Positions 12,401-23,180 of a stretch of DNA of 64,000 bases are shown here, piece by piece. The notes below the pieces were generated by a model. The model was given only the letters and a program-made list of their open reading frames with translations, was not told where the DNA came from and made no database searches. The DNA is from Anaeramoeba flamelloides (lineage: Eukaryota > Metamonada > Anaeramoebidae): contig JANTQA010000076.1 of NCBI GenBank assembly GCA_027625915.1, positions 2,356,001 through 2,420,000 of the forward strand, read 5' to 3'. The position numbers were made by a program, and so were the translations under genes. Within the stretch, counting starts at the first letter, position 1; each line of letters starts with the position of its first letter.

Positions 12401-15400
12401 GCTTAAGTAAAGTGGATACATGGTACATAATTTCATAATCATTCCATTTTGTAAAAATGCTTTCTTTCCCACTCCTATCTCTTTTGGTATTTAATCCACC
12501 ACTGAATCCTTCCCATCCCATTAAGGTAACTTTATCACCAAGTATTTCTAAAAATTCATTCCAAGCAGAAGATCCTTCTTGATTACTTAAAAATTCTGTT
12601 TCTTTTGTTTGCCCTTCGCCAACATATAAAACACCAATTTTAAATTGAGTGACATTCTAATATTATAATAAATTAAAGAAAAAGAAAAGAACGATAATGA
12701 TTTTATTAGGAAGATTAATTATTTAGTTTTTAGATTTGTTTTTTATTTTTGGTTTTAGGTTTTAGGTTTTTGATTTTTGATTAATTATTTAATTTTTGTT
12801 TTAAATCTAAACGATTTTTTATTTTTCTTTTTGGGTGAAAATACAGATAAATTCAAAAAAATGAAAGATATCAAGGATGTAGATACTTGAATTAACATAA
12901 AAATGAAAACCATAATCAAAGTACAAAAAAAAAAAAACACAGGCATAGTCAAATGGGTAAACAAGAACAGAACCCACACAGTACATGATCCTAAAGAGGA
13001 AATCTAATTTCATCAAGAAATAAATGACACTTAAAACTGGTTCACGTATCCGTGGACTTGAAAATGTGCAAGATAGAAAACATTGATTAGAGGAAAACAG
13101 GGGAGGGGGAAGAGATCAAAAAAAAAAAAAAAAAATCCTGAAGAATCATATAAAGCACAATACATGACAAACTCGAATCATCACAAGAAGATGAAAAATG
13201 GAAAAATACCCCAATTCACTCAATTTCCAGACAACTTTACTGAAAAAAAGTAATACCTAAACCAAAAACATCAACAACTGTATTCAAACTAAAATACTTC
13301 ACAGATGGTCTGAATAGGTATACACATGGAAGTAAAAAAAAAGGAGCAAAATCCAAAATATGTCCATGATGTAACAAGAAAAATTGATGATATAAACCAT
13401 TTCATATGGGGTTGTAAAAAATATTAAAAAAAATGCAAGATGAATAAAAAAGTGCATGAAAAAATGAAAAATTTTTGGCTTTAGCATCATTGTCAAAAAA
13501 AGGAGCAAGATGAATTACTGAGGAAAATTAACACAAAAGAAACCGGTGACATCATTATATAATACTTTTTGACCAATATGGCTCAATACTCTATCAGGAA
13601 AAAGGAACTGAATTCCAAATAATCCCTAACAACCTCAAACATGCAAATTCACCTTGATCCAATAACTTTAAGTTTTTTCATATTCTCTCTTTTTTAAATT
13701 CTTTATTTTTTTATTTCTTCACTTTCTTATTCTCATTTTTTTTTTTAAATTCTTTATTTATAGACCCTTCATTTTATCTTAGAAAACTAAATTGAGTTTC
13801 AAATTCTTCTAAAGACTCTGCCAAGACACTAATGTCTATCTAGACACTCTTTGAATTAGAAGGCACAAATTTAGTCCCTTGAAAATTCTCTCCTTAACAG
13901 ATTAAGCGTTTTTTAAACATTTAGCCATTAACAAGAAATCCTCCTAAATTCAAAAAAATGTAACATCCTTTTTAAAAATATGTGTATAAAAAAAAAAGTT
14001 CTTAAAAGTTCGATAAAACAGATGAAAAACTTCAATATACCGATTTTTAAGTTGTTTTTAAAAACTTTATTGCTTAATCTTTTTTAAAACGAAATGAGTG
14101 CTGTTTTCCGATTAATAAACGAAAAAAAATTATTTCAATTTCTTGAAAAAATAGACTCTTTAGAAATTATTAAAAATAATACAAAGTCCTTCATGACTTG
14201 GTTAATAAATGAAATTGTTTCATTTGATTTGCTATTCATTCTTGAACATCTGTGCAAAATTTTAATCATTTTGTCGATTACGTTTGCAATTGGAATTCAA
14301 ATTTAATGTTTAGTGTTTAGTGTTTTTTGGAAGCGTTTAGAGGTTTTTAGAAAGGTTTAGAGGTTTGTAAATCAAACAGTTTTTTTTTTAGTACGATCTT
14401 AAAAGCCAAAATTTTTATTTCCAAAATTTTAATTTCTTCGTATAAAAAAATGAAAAAGAAGGTTGGAAAAAATCAGATTCTTGAGAAATTTTCCCTTTTA
14501 ACAATTTTTAAAACCCTTGAAACATTGTTGATAATTTTCTATGATTTTTTTTTGGTTTAAGTTTTAAGTTGAGAGGGTTTTAAAAATTGTTGTAATATAT
14601 TAAAAATGGAGGAAAACAACAAAAATAATTGATGAATAATTGTTAGTTTGTATCAAATTAAAGACAATTTTGATAAAAGTACTGACAATGGGTTTGATGT
14701 TATATGGAATTCTTCCAATATCCCCGTTTTCTAAAAAGAAAGATCATTTTTTCTTTTTTGGAACAAAATAAATTTTTTTTGTAAATAAAAACCAATTCAT
14801 TTTTTTGCAAATTTGTTTTCGTTGAGATTGTTGGATGCAAAACTCCTCAAAGCCTTTCCCAAGACAATTTGTATTGATCGTAATAATTAAGTTTTGAGAG
14901 AAACAATACAAATAATAAAAAAATTATCACACAAAAATAATCCAAATGATTTTGGGTATTTGTTACTGGAGGTTCGTTTCTGTTCAAAAATTCAATAGAG
15001 AAAATATCCTTGAAAGCGTTGTTAGGAACTTCAATTCAAGAAAAAACAAAAAGAACCAAAGGAACCAAAGGAACCAAAGGAACCAAAGGAACCAAAACCA
15101 AAAAAATAAGACAAAAGATCATTTTCTTTGTACAAATTGTTTTGGTTTTTGACGACAATGGATCAATCCAGGTCCTCGATGATCAAAAATTATAGTCAAT
15201 GCGATCTTAAAAAGTTCGAGTTGTTTATTGAGATTTTTTGAAATGATCTTCATTTTTTAGGTCAGAAAATCATGATTATTTTTTCTTTTTCATTCTCACT
15301 TTTCATGAAAAGGGTGTTCGGGTTTATGATTCTAAAAATTTCTTTCTCAATTTTCCATTAAAAACATACACATAAAATATTTTTTTGATCAAAATTGGAG

Positions 15401-16941
15401 AATGTTTCTATGTACATGACTTTACAATTTAAGTGTGATTGGATCAAAAGGTTTAAAGACAATTTGGTAAATTACAAACTTGTCCCTTAAGTGGAAACGA
15501 ATTTGATCGATTAATTTTTGAAAATAAAATGAAAATTGTTTTTGGATTCTACTTTTGAATGTAAAGAGTTTGTGTAAATTTAATTAATCAAATAGGTCAG
15601 TCCATTTTAAAAAAATGTTTAATCAAAAAGTTTTCATAAACTGTTCAATACATTGATCTTTTTCTTCTTTTCAACTGTTTTTGGGGACACTTTTACAAAC
15701 TCAATGTATTAACTTATATAAAATTATGCAAAACAAATAAAATTATTATTTTTGAAATTTCTTTGGTTGTTTTTAAAAGCTTGTGCAAAAAGTTTTTCAA
15801 AGGATCATTAAAACAGTCGCCAAACTTTTAGGTTCTTTTATGTTCATATAGGTTCCAATTTCCTTGACTTTTGGAAAACTTTTTTGGGTACATTTTTTTA
15901 AAACGACTTTAATTAATTAAAATAGCCAGTAAATTCTAAATCAACTTGGAATCTCAGAAGAAGAAAATTTATTAAAAAAATTAAAAGAAAAAAAAAATAA
16001 AATAAAAAAAATCCATACCCCTGTTTTTTCCATGATTAAGATTTCGTTGTCTTCTTTCACATTTAAACAAACAGCATGCTTCGAACCGGTAAGTGACTTA
16101 TCAAAGTTTTTGAGAATTTCCTTTATGCTATAACCTTTACAAAACATTTTTCGAAGCAAAGATATTTTAAAACCAGTCGTTGATATTTCTTTCATTACCG
16201 ATTTTTCTTTTGAATGACAAAGTACATAAATACTATCTTCATCATTTGGAGACATTGTTATCGAGAATACAAAATTTTCTTTCTTTTTGCTTTGGACTGC
16301 AACATTATAACTTTCTATTTTGATTCAACATGTATAATTTGCAAAAAAAAAGAAGAAAAAGAAGTACAAGAAGAAAAAATAAGTACAAAAAGAAGAAGAA
16401 GAAGAAGAAAGAGAGAGCAAGAAAAAGTAAAAGTAAATCAGAGTGATTTCAGTCAAATCTTCAAAAATGAAATGAAACAATAAAATTTGGGATACACAAT
16501 TAGATTTTTAGATTTTTCAAAAAGAAGAACAAAAACAGGAATTTTTGCAAACAAAGTATCAACTCAGATTTTTGTTTTGAAACCTGATTTTTTTATTTGT
16601 AAAAAAAATTTTGTTTACCCAAAAAAATACTCAAAGAAAATTGTTGACCCATTGTTTTTTTTTTTTGTTCTTTTTAAAAAAGAAGGAAATTTTTGAATTA
16701 AGAGAAGAAGAGTTTTCTTACCTTCTTCATAAAAGTAGTCTTTGTATTTTGTGTTTTCTTCAAAAACATCAAGTTTTTTGGGATCGTAATTGCCATTCAT
16801 AGGCTCCAATTCCCATATTTCGCTGCTGTTTTCAAAGAGTGCACTTTCAATGACTTCGTTCTCCGACGATTCACTTAAATTCCCTAAGCTTTCGTCGCTT
16901 GTTTCTGTGTCTGAAGTGTCAATTTGTTTGTTGTGGTTCAT
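9456..16941 (-). CDS. Compact Rap/Ran-GAP domain protein (SIPA1/Rap1GAP type)
   Basis: Five exons are deduced from phase and family continuity: 16941-16722, 16314-16019, 12656-12226, 9812-9709 and 9562-9456 (1158 nt, 385 residues, stop TAA). Introns are about 407, 3362, 2413 and 146 bp, all GT..AG. After an acidic Ser/Thr-rich N-terminus (about residues 1-50), the whole protein is one Rap-GAP domain: 'YKDYFYEEESYN', 'QFKIGVLYVGEGQT', 'WNEFLEILGDKVTLMGWEGF', 'GGLNT', 'YEIMYHVSTLL', and 'KKHIGNDVVVIIF' with Asn274 at the catalytic Asn-thumb position of Rap1GAP. Next come 'YRVEVLTKTNVPKYEPRLPN' and 'DFILTKV', and a C-terminal helix like the one that follows Rap-GAP domains in SIPA1 proteins. It should stimulate GTP hydrolysis by Rap/Ras-like GTPases. 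No PDZ, GoLoco or other extra domain is present, making it close to a minimal GAP. Each join restores an uninterrupted family alignment. Confidence 0.88.
10075..10700. repeat. Foldback element, family 5 (in RapGAP intron)
   Basis: A long, nearly perfect hairpin is centred near 10500: 'aagtgttctaggtttttttg' at about 10401-10420 pairs with 'cctagaacacttcac' at about 10529, and 'tttactttagaaataaac' pairs with 'gtttatttctaaagtaaa'. A second, partial inverted segment follows (10560-10660). The left flank carries 'cagctttttcaggattctaa' and 'gaattgtgtaaaatctcag', blocks that recur in the related elements at 46097-46440 and 55370-55610. There is no coding potential. Confidence 0.65.
11425..11965 (+). 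repeat. Interspersed repeat, family 2 copy 2 (in RapGAP intron)
   Basis: One of the fullest copies. It contains 'aaataataaataagtagaa', 'ttcaattgaagatccaaaga', 'aacatgtttttaccaagtta', 'gatcttgcaataaaa', 'ttttttcttctaatatcgat' and 'actggaaaatagttttt', all shared in order with 59860-60370 and 40045-40760. Non-coding. Confidence 0.65.
12163..12183. repeat. (AT)n microsatellite
   Basis: About ten AT units just downstream of RapGAP exon 3, within the intron. Confidence 0.85.
13020..14000 (+). repeat. Interspersed repeat, family 4 copy 1 (in RapGAP intron)
   Basis: Shares ordered blocks with 30580-31360 and, in its right third, with 22790-23180: 'atcacaagaagatgaaaa', 'ctttgaattagaaggcacaa', 'gaaaattctctccttaacag' and 'attaag/attgatt..tttaaacatttagcc'. 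It has lower A+T than its surroundings in the left half. Boundaries are approximate. Small ORFs on the minus strand at 13299-13508 and 12785-13016 overlap or abut it and have no family resemblance. Confidence 0.5.
15052..15096 (+). repeat. Tandem array of a 9-bp unit (GGAACCAAA), five units
   Basis: Five head-to-tail units, the first with a leading A in place of G, lie within RapGAP intron 2. On the plus strand one frame would read Gly-Thr-Lys repeats, but no gene is supported on that strand. Confidence 0.85.
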
Positions 16942-19685
16942 GAAAAAAAATAACGTATTTGGTGAAAATTGAAAAAAATAAAAAATATTATTGAAGTAAA
17001 ATGATTCAATTAATTCGAAAATGAAGCACATACGATTTTTTTTGGTTGTGTTTTTGGAACAAAAAAAAAATTAAGAATCTCGAAATAATTCAAAAATTGT
17101 CGTTTTTGTGTACTTTGAAAAATCAAATCTTTTGGAAATTATATTTTTGACAATATGAGTTTCCAAATCGTGTAGTGTGTTAAAATCGGTAAAAAGGTGT
17201 TCTGAGATCGAAATATAGAATGTTTTTGTAAAGTTTAACTTTTTCTTTTTTTGAATAAAATTGATAAAAGCAATAAAATGGGATCTTACTGTCTGCTAAA
17301 CTGAATTTTACAACATTATGACCAGTTAATTTTTTTCTTTTTGAGTAATTAGATTTTAACCCAACAAATTACAAATTTTGTTTTTCTTTTAGAGAGAAAA
17401 GAGTTTCAACAAATTGAAAATATTTTCAAAACCTCATGTTTAAGTGTTGAATAGTTGAGAAGAATCAAAAAAATTAATAATTTAAAATTTCGAAATTTAG
17501 AACAATACTTCTTGTGTCGCTCTGTAAAATAACCCATCCTAAAAGCGAATAAACAGTTTCTAGGTTTTAATGAATGATTTTTTTTTGCTATTAATTGCAA
17601 AATAAAAAGATCAAAATTTTTATTCAGCTTTCCAAAAAACACATCTCAAAGAATTAAAATCAATCATCAAACTACCCATTCTATAAAGGGAAATTAAGAA
17701 TTTAAAATGGTCTTTAAAATTCAAAAAATTTGGATATTTTACTTTCTTTAATTAAAAATCTGTTTTTGGAAAGTTAAATCAAAATTTTGTACCATTTTTT
17801 TCACAAATAGTAGGTTTAGGTTATTGAAGATTGGAGTCCATTGTACATTCTTGGTTAAGATTCAAATTGAGTTTTTGAGGTTCGATCTTGGTTGAAATTT
17901 AAATTAATTTTGTTGATAGATCCTGAATTCCTACAATTTGTTCAAAAATTATTAATTACTTTTTTTTTAAAAATTTCTCTTTATTTATTAAAATTTTCGA
18001 TGAATAAAAAGATTTTCTTGAAAAAATATCAAAATAATGAAAAGAATAATTTCCTTTTTATTTTGTTAAAAAATTGAATTCCTAAGATAAATATTGCAAT
18101 ACCCTTTTTTAAAAATTTGAATAAAAAATAAAATTTCATGTTTATGTGTTTTATCCACCCTTTTTGCTCGTTTCTTTAATTTCCAAAGTAATCTAATAAC
18201 TTCTTCCCATTTTAAATATTTGTAATAAGGCACAATTATTAAATACGGAAATCCTAGATCACTATCCTTGTTTTAAAAAAGTATAACAAAAAAGTTTTTT
18301 AAAGACTAATCTCAATTAAATTTTTATACCTAAATTTAATACAAATTGATAAAAATTTTTGCTAATTACTTAGATTTGAAATAACCTGTTTATTTTCATC
18401 TTAAACTTATTTCTAGATTGGGAATCCTTGTTTAGAAATTGGCTAAAAAAAAAAAAAAAAAAAAATAATAATAGAGACTAGTTCCTAAAAAGAACTCTAA
18501 AAACATCTTACCAACTTTAATAAATCTATATTTAGGACCCATGGTAAATTTTTTTGATATCACAATTCAAAAAGACGCCCACGACTTTCAGAATTTCATG
18601 CTATATGTACATTACTTTTGTGAATAATAACAGATTTATTGGCTTTTAAAACAGACCGAGATAAGGTTTTTGTAAAAATCAAGTTTTTTTTAGAAAATTT
18701 GCCCCTTTAAGGTAAAAATATTTTGGGAAATTAAAATTTGAAATTTGCGTCGTAAAGGCACGGAAAGTAAAAATTCCAAAATATAAATGTCACTCTCTTT
18801 ATTTTTAAACATGTTAAATTTATCATGGGAACAAGAATTTATTTAAAAAGAAAGCCGAAGGACTTTTCTACAATTTGTAGAAAAAAATAGAAGTTAGTTT
18901 TACCTTGCTTTGTTCAAAAAGTTTTAAAAATTTTTTGATAAATAAAAATTAAAATTAAAAAATTATTAAAAACAGAAAAATTGCATTATTTTGGATTTAA
19001 ATCAATTAACTGTTACCTTTCTTTACATAAACGTATGAATTCAAATCAATGGTCGATTATTTTTAGTTTATTTTTAAATGTTTTTTATATTTTGTTAGTC
19101 CAAGACTTTAAATATTGTAATTTATAAATTTTGTTAATTCAAAGAAACCCCGTTAAATTTATTTTTTTCCACTCAGATAAAACTTTGGGAAACTATTTGG
19201 AAAGCCAACTTATTTGAATTTTAAAAAATATTTGCTGAAATAATAATTTTTTTTAATTGTTTTTTAATTTATTAGTATCACACCACTAGTCCAAAAATAT
19301 AAAATTGAAAAAAAAATAAAAGTTAGACAAAAACATTACTTTCATTAACCCTTCACCTTTGTTACTATAGTTTATTCACATAATAACCAAAATAACAGAA
19401 CTTCAAATTCTTGAAGCTTGCATTTATTGTTTTCAGAAGTACCCCATTGAATAAAAGTATCTAGATCAGAAAAAAAAGTACTGGTTTACACAAAAGAGAA
19501 CAGATAAATGAACAGATGTATTTTAGTTTAATTTAACTTGGTGGCATTTACTTTGGTAGATAATAGACAATAGTTTTGAAACGGTTTAATAATCTGGTAA
19601 AACCATAATATAGAAAAAATGATTATCCAGTAATAAATATCGGATGTCCTATTGTTTCCAGAATTTTTAAAAATAGAGCAAAATC
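16942..19685. other. Intergenic, no gene recognised
   Basis: AT-rich DNA upstream of the RapGAP start. It contains an A run at 18449-18465. Minus-strand ORF 17642-17406 and plus-strand ORF 17892-18077 are short, biased and unlike any family I know; neither is called as a gene. Confidence 0.5.
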
Positions 19686-19689
19686 TTTA

Positions 19690-20117
19690 ATTGTACTCTA
19701 TCCTTTTAAACCCTGGAAGACCTCACCGTAAGCTTATCTTTTTTTTTTAATTTTTTTACTTTTTGGAATAAACGGAAAATTTCGTAAATTTTCTGTTCAA
19801 AACAAAAATTAAAAAAAAAAAAAACCAACAAAAGTGCCCACCAAGTACAATCAAGTGCCCCCCCCCTTTTTTTTTTTTTTAAATTTTTGAAATTAAAGTA
19901 AACTTTAAGAAAATATCGGTTTATTTCAAAAAGTAAAAAAAAAACTAACTTCAAGTGCCTTAGAGTGTTGCCAAATTCCTCAAATGTTTAGCTTTTCTTA
20001 AGTATTTCCGTTTTATTTATAAAATCTATTGATTTCACAAACAAACAGGAAAACTCAAAAAAAAACCTAGGGAGTTTTTTTTTTAATTTTCGAAATCAAA
20101 AAAAATATTTTTTTTTT
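19690..20117. repeat. Foldback element, family 5, degenerate copy
   Basis: Contains the family's paired blocks 'tttactttttggaataaac' and 'gtttatttcaaaaagtaaa', plus 'gtgccttagagtgtt', 'aaaatctattgatttc' and 'aaaactcaaaaaaaaacct'. A pure C run lies at about 19858-19867. It directly abuts the LINE remnant that begins at 20119. Confidence 0.5.
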
Positions 20118-20118
20118 C

Positions 20119-22370
20119 AATTTAAGGGATTAGCGTCTACCAAACAGAAGTCTATGAACAAAGTATGTTGTTATTGGAACTAACGGCACTTGTGCTAGAT
20201 GGTTCAAATTTCTCTAAAAAATCGATTAGTCAAGTAGTAATATTTGTTGATCCCCATCAATTAAAAAAGATTCTTGTATTAGTAAAAAACCCAGCAATTT
20301 CAGAAATAAAATCTGCCTTTCGACATAAATTTAAATGTTGGATTATCAATATTCGGAATCCAAAGTCACAAAATATCTTTCTTAAATTTGTGGCGAAATG
20401 TAGATTAGTTGCTAAAAAATTCGTTTTTTTTTAAAAAAATTAAATAATTAACGAATAAATTTTTTAGACAAATTATTTCTCAAATCAGGCAAATATATTG
20501 AAGCTATAAGTATATTTATCAAAAAAAAACAAAACTAATCAGTATTTGTGCTTTTATGTTGATGATTATTGAGTCAATCTTTGAAATTAAAAAATTATAA
20601 AATAATTGTTACTTTTGGAAGTTCTAAATCCAAATTATTAAATACCAGAATATGCTATTTTGGCTTTCTATTTTTACATTTGGAAAAGGAATTAAAAAAA
20701 AAACTTTTTTTTTCAAGATGAAACTTTTTTGTTAGTGATCTTTAGTAAAAAATGTAATAATTTATTGTACAATAAGATTTATAATAGATTTTTTTGAGTC
20801 ACTTTAACACGGTGCACTAATATCATTTACATCCAATCACAACCTACTTTGATTATAAAGAAAGTTATGGTAACGCTAACCCCTTAAATTAATAAATATT
20901 TTTTTAATAGTCAATTTAATATGTTATCCATTGGAAATATTCTCATTAAATTTAAAATGATTTTAAAATTTATTGTTATGATCGTTTAACTTTGAATAAA
21001 AAAAAAAATTCATATTTTTAACTAAAAAATATGAAAAAAAATCTATATAGACCCTGTAAAATTGCATTTTCCTGATTTAATTCTAAAATATCTTAGAAAA
21101 TAATAAAAGACTAAAAATAAGAAAAAATTTTCAAATGTAAAAAAATTTTTTTCAAGATATTTTTTTAAGAAAATGACAAACCTATACAATTTACAATTCT
21201 AGAATTTTCTTTAATAGATTCTTTTTTTTTGCTCTCCTTTCACATTTATTTTTTCAGAAAATAATACTAACCAATAATTTTCAAATGTTTTCCGAAGACT
21301 AACTTTTAACCATAACAGGGAATCTAAATAAAATAAATGGAAAATTATTTTTAATATTACAAGCAATCGTCCAATTTGGATTGAAACCGTATGAGGCCTA
21401 AAATATAAATTACCTAAGATTGATCAAATATTCAATATTTTGGGATTGTATTTGTAAAATATCACATTTAGACTATAATCTGAAAAAGACAAAAGAAACT
21501 TATGGTGAATTTAATCAACTATTCAATATTTTTTACTAAAAAATAATTTAAACATTAGATTATTTAAATCTAATTATATTAAGCCAATTAACAATTGGAA
21601 TAAAATATAAAATTTAAAAATAGCAACATTAAACACTTCAAACACTTAGATTTATACACGTATTACTGAAATATGTAAAATAAACAGATACACATGAATT
21701 CTTATTCAGAAAACAGAATTTAAATTCGAAAAATTGATAATTTATATTAATAAAAAGTAATTCAAATTCAAAAATAAATACAAAAATTTATCTCTACCCT
21801 ATAGTGAAAAATTAAAAAAATTTAATCAAAGAATTAACGATAAAATTAATTGAAAGTAGCAAAGTTTAAGGCTTCTTAAAAAAAGAAACTTATAATTATA
21901 ATTATAATGAATTGCTGAATTCTACCAGTTGGACATATCCAAGAATATTTCACAATAATTAAAAACCAAAAAATTATTATTAATCAAAGATATTTAAGTT
22001 ATCCATCAAGTTCAACAATTCTGGAATTCATACCATTTACCAACCGCTTAAGTAGATATTATTATGTTATAAATAAAAATGCAAATAGATTTTGCCCCTT
22101 ATGTTTAAAATACAAACAGAAGGAAATAATAGAAAATAAGATCACTTTTTAAGGGCATGCCCTTAAAAAAATGAAAAAAATAGATTAATATTTCTTAATA
22201 AGTTAAAAGAATTAAATTTTAATGAAATAATTTTGAATTTTGGCAGCTTAAAATTATTTTCGTTAATTAATAATCATAAAATTTTAGATTCTGTGATTAA
22301 ATCCCTGAAAGGAAATTTAAATAGAAGGGCACTTAGGGCACAATTTCCCCCCCCCCTCCAATAAAAAATA
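20119..22370 (+). mobile_element. Non-LTR retrotransposon (LINE) remnant: RNase H and 3' end
   Basis: The open stretch 20119-20434 translates to a degenerate RNase H domain: 'VYQTEVYE..LLLEL', 'ISQVVIFVDPHQLKKIL', 'FKCWIINIR'. In working copies the second motif reads like S/T-D-S-Q-A and the third W-I-x-G-H. Further on, 'FTNRLSRYYYVINKNANRFC' then 'PLC' (about 22029-22103), followed after a one-base frame change by 'HFLRACP', matches the C-x2-C..H-x4-C segment after RNase H in I/Tad/ingi-like LINEs. The C-terminal stretch 'SLINNHKILDSVIKSLKGN' and 'RRALRAQF' (to about 22340) is shared with the minus-strand fragment at 45714-45914. The copy ends in a C run (22342-22355). It is 5'-truncated, frameshifted and dead; no reverse transcriptase core is seen here. 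Confidence 0.7.
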
Positions 22371-22789
22371 AAAGATAATTATTTATAATCTATATCTAGA
22401 AATCTTTTCATAACATTTTGAATTAAAAATTTTATTTCAAATCAAATTAGTTTATCTGGGATTCTTAGAAATAATTAAACCGAAAAGTTAAAAGTTTATA
22501 CTCGGTTAGAATAGTTAAAAAAATCAGAATATTACAATTTCATTCGAATTAGAAATAATTTTGATTTTTTTCCCAAAATATAAAAAGAATTTTTTTGATC
22601 TTTTTTAACTTTTTATTTTCATTTTATTATTTGAACTACATAACATTCTTCATTTAATCAAGAAAATTTTTCAAAAATTGATATTTGTTTAAAGTTGAGT
22701 TGTTCAAAATACAACAAATCAAAGAAAAATAGTTTATGTTATCTAACAATTTGATCTATCAATATTCCTAAGAGATTTTAAACAAATTT
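22371..22789. other. Intergenic, nothing recognised
   Basis: AT-rich DNA after the LINE 3' end; no feature supported. Confidence 0.45.
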
Positions 22790-23180
22790 ACGAATAATTT
22801 TTTTTTGTTTTACCACCCCAAAAAATTTTTGACACAATATATATTTCAAGAGATACTTCATTTCGTTTTAAAACTATTATAAGTTAAAAATTCTTCTAAT
22901 GACCATGTTTAGACATTCTATGAATTCAGAAGAAATAAATTTAATCACCCCAAAATTCTCTCTTTAACAGATTGATTATTTTTTTTTAAACTATTTAACC
23001 CATAAATAATCATTTTTTTGTTGGCCTCTCTCAATTATTTATCAAAGACATTGTTTCTATATTAGTCGTTAATAATAATGTATTTTTTTGTTTTACTCTC
23101 TCCAAAATTTTAACACATCCTTGGTTTATTTCTATTGATAATTATTTATTTTTTGTTTTGTGAGTATTGCAAATTAAAAA
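22790..23180 (+). repeat. Interspersed repeat, family 4 copy 2 (partial)
   Basis: Carries the right-hand landmarks of the family: 'aaaattcttctaatgacc', 'tctatgaattcagaag', 'ccaaaattctctctttaaca' and 'gattgatt' followed by 'aaactatttaaccc'. Same orientation as 13020-14000 and 30580-31360. Confidence 0.5.

Noticed and set aside
12785-13508. Several hydrophobic minus-strand ORFs between RapGAP exons 2 and 3
   Set aside because: They lie in or beside a repeat family copy, and RapGAP exon 2 already joins exon 3 in phase with a continuous family alignment, so no exon is missing there.
14094-14306. Plus-strand ORF of 70 residues starting 'MSAVFRLINEKK'
   Set aside because: It is antisense inside a RapGAP intron, biased in composition, and has no recognisable domain.
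18541-18627. Plus-strand peptide containing 'QKDAHDFQNFM', reminiscent of the QxDAHEF box of ubiquitin-specific proteases
   Set aside because: Only about ten residues match, and no Cys box or other protease exon could be found upstream or downstream; likely chance.
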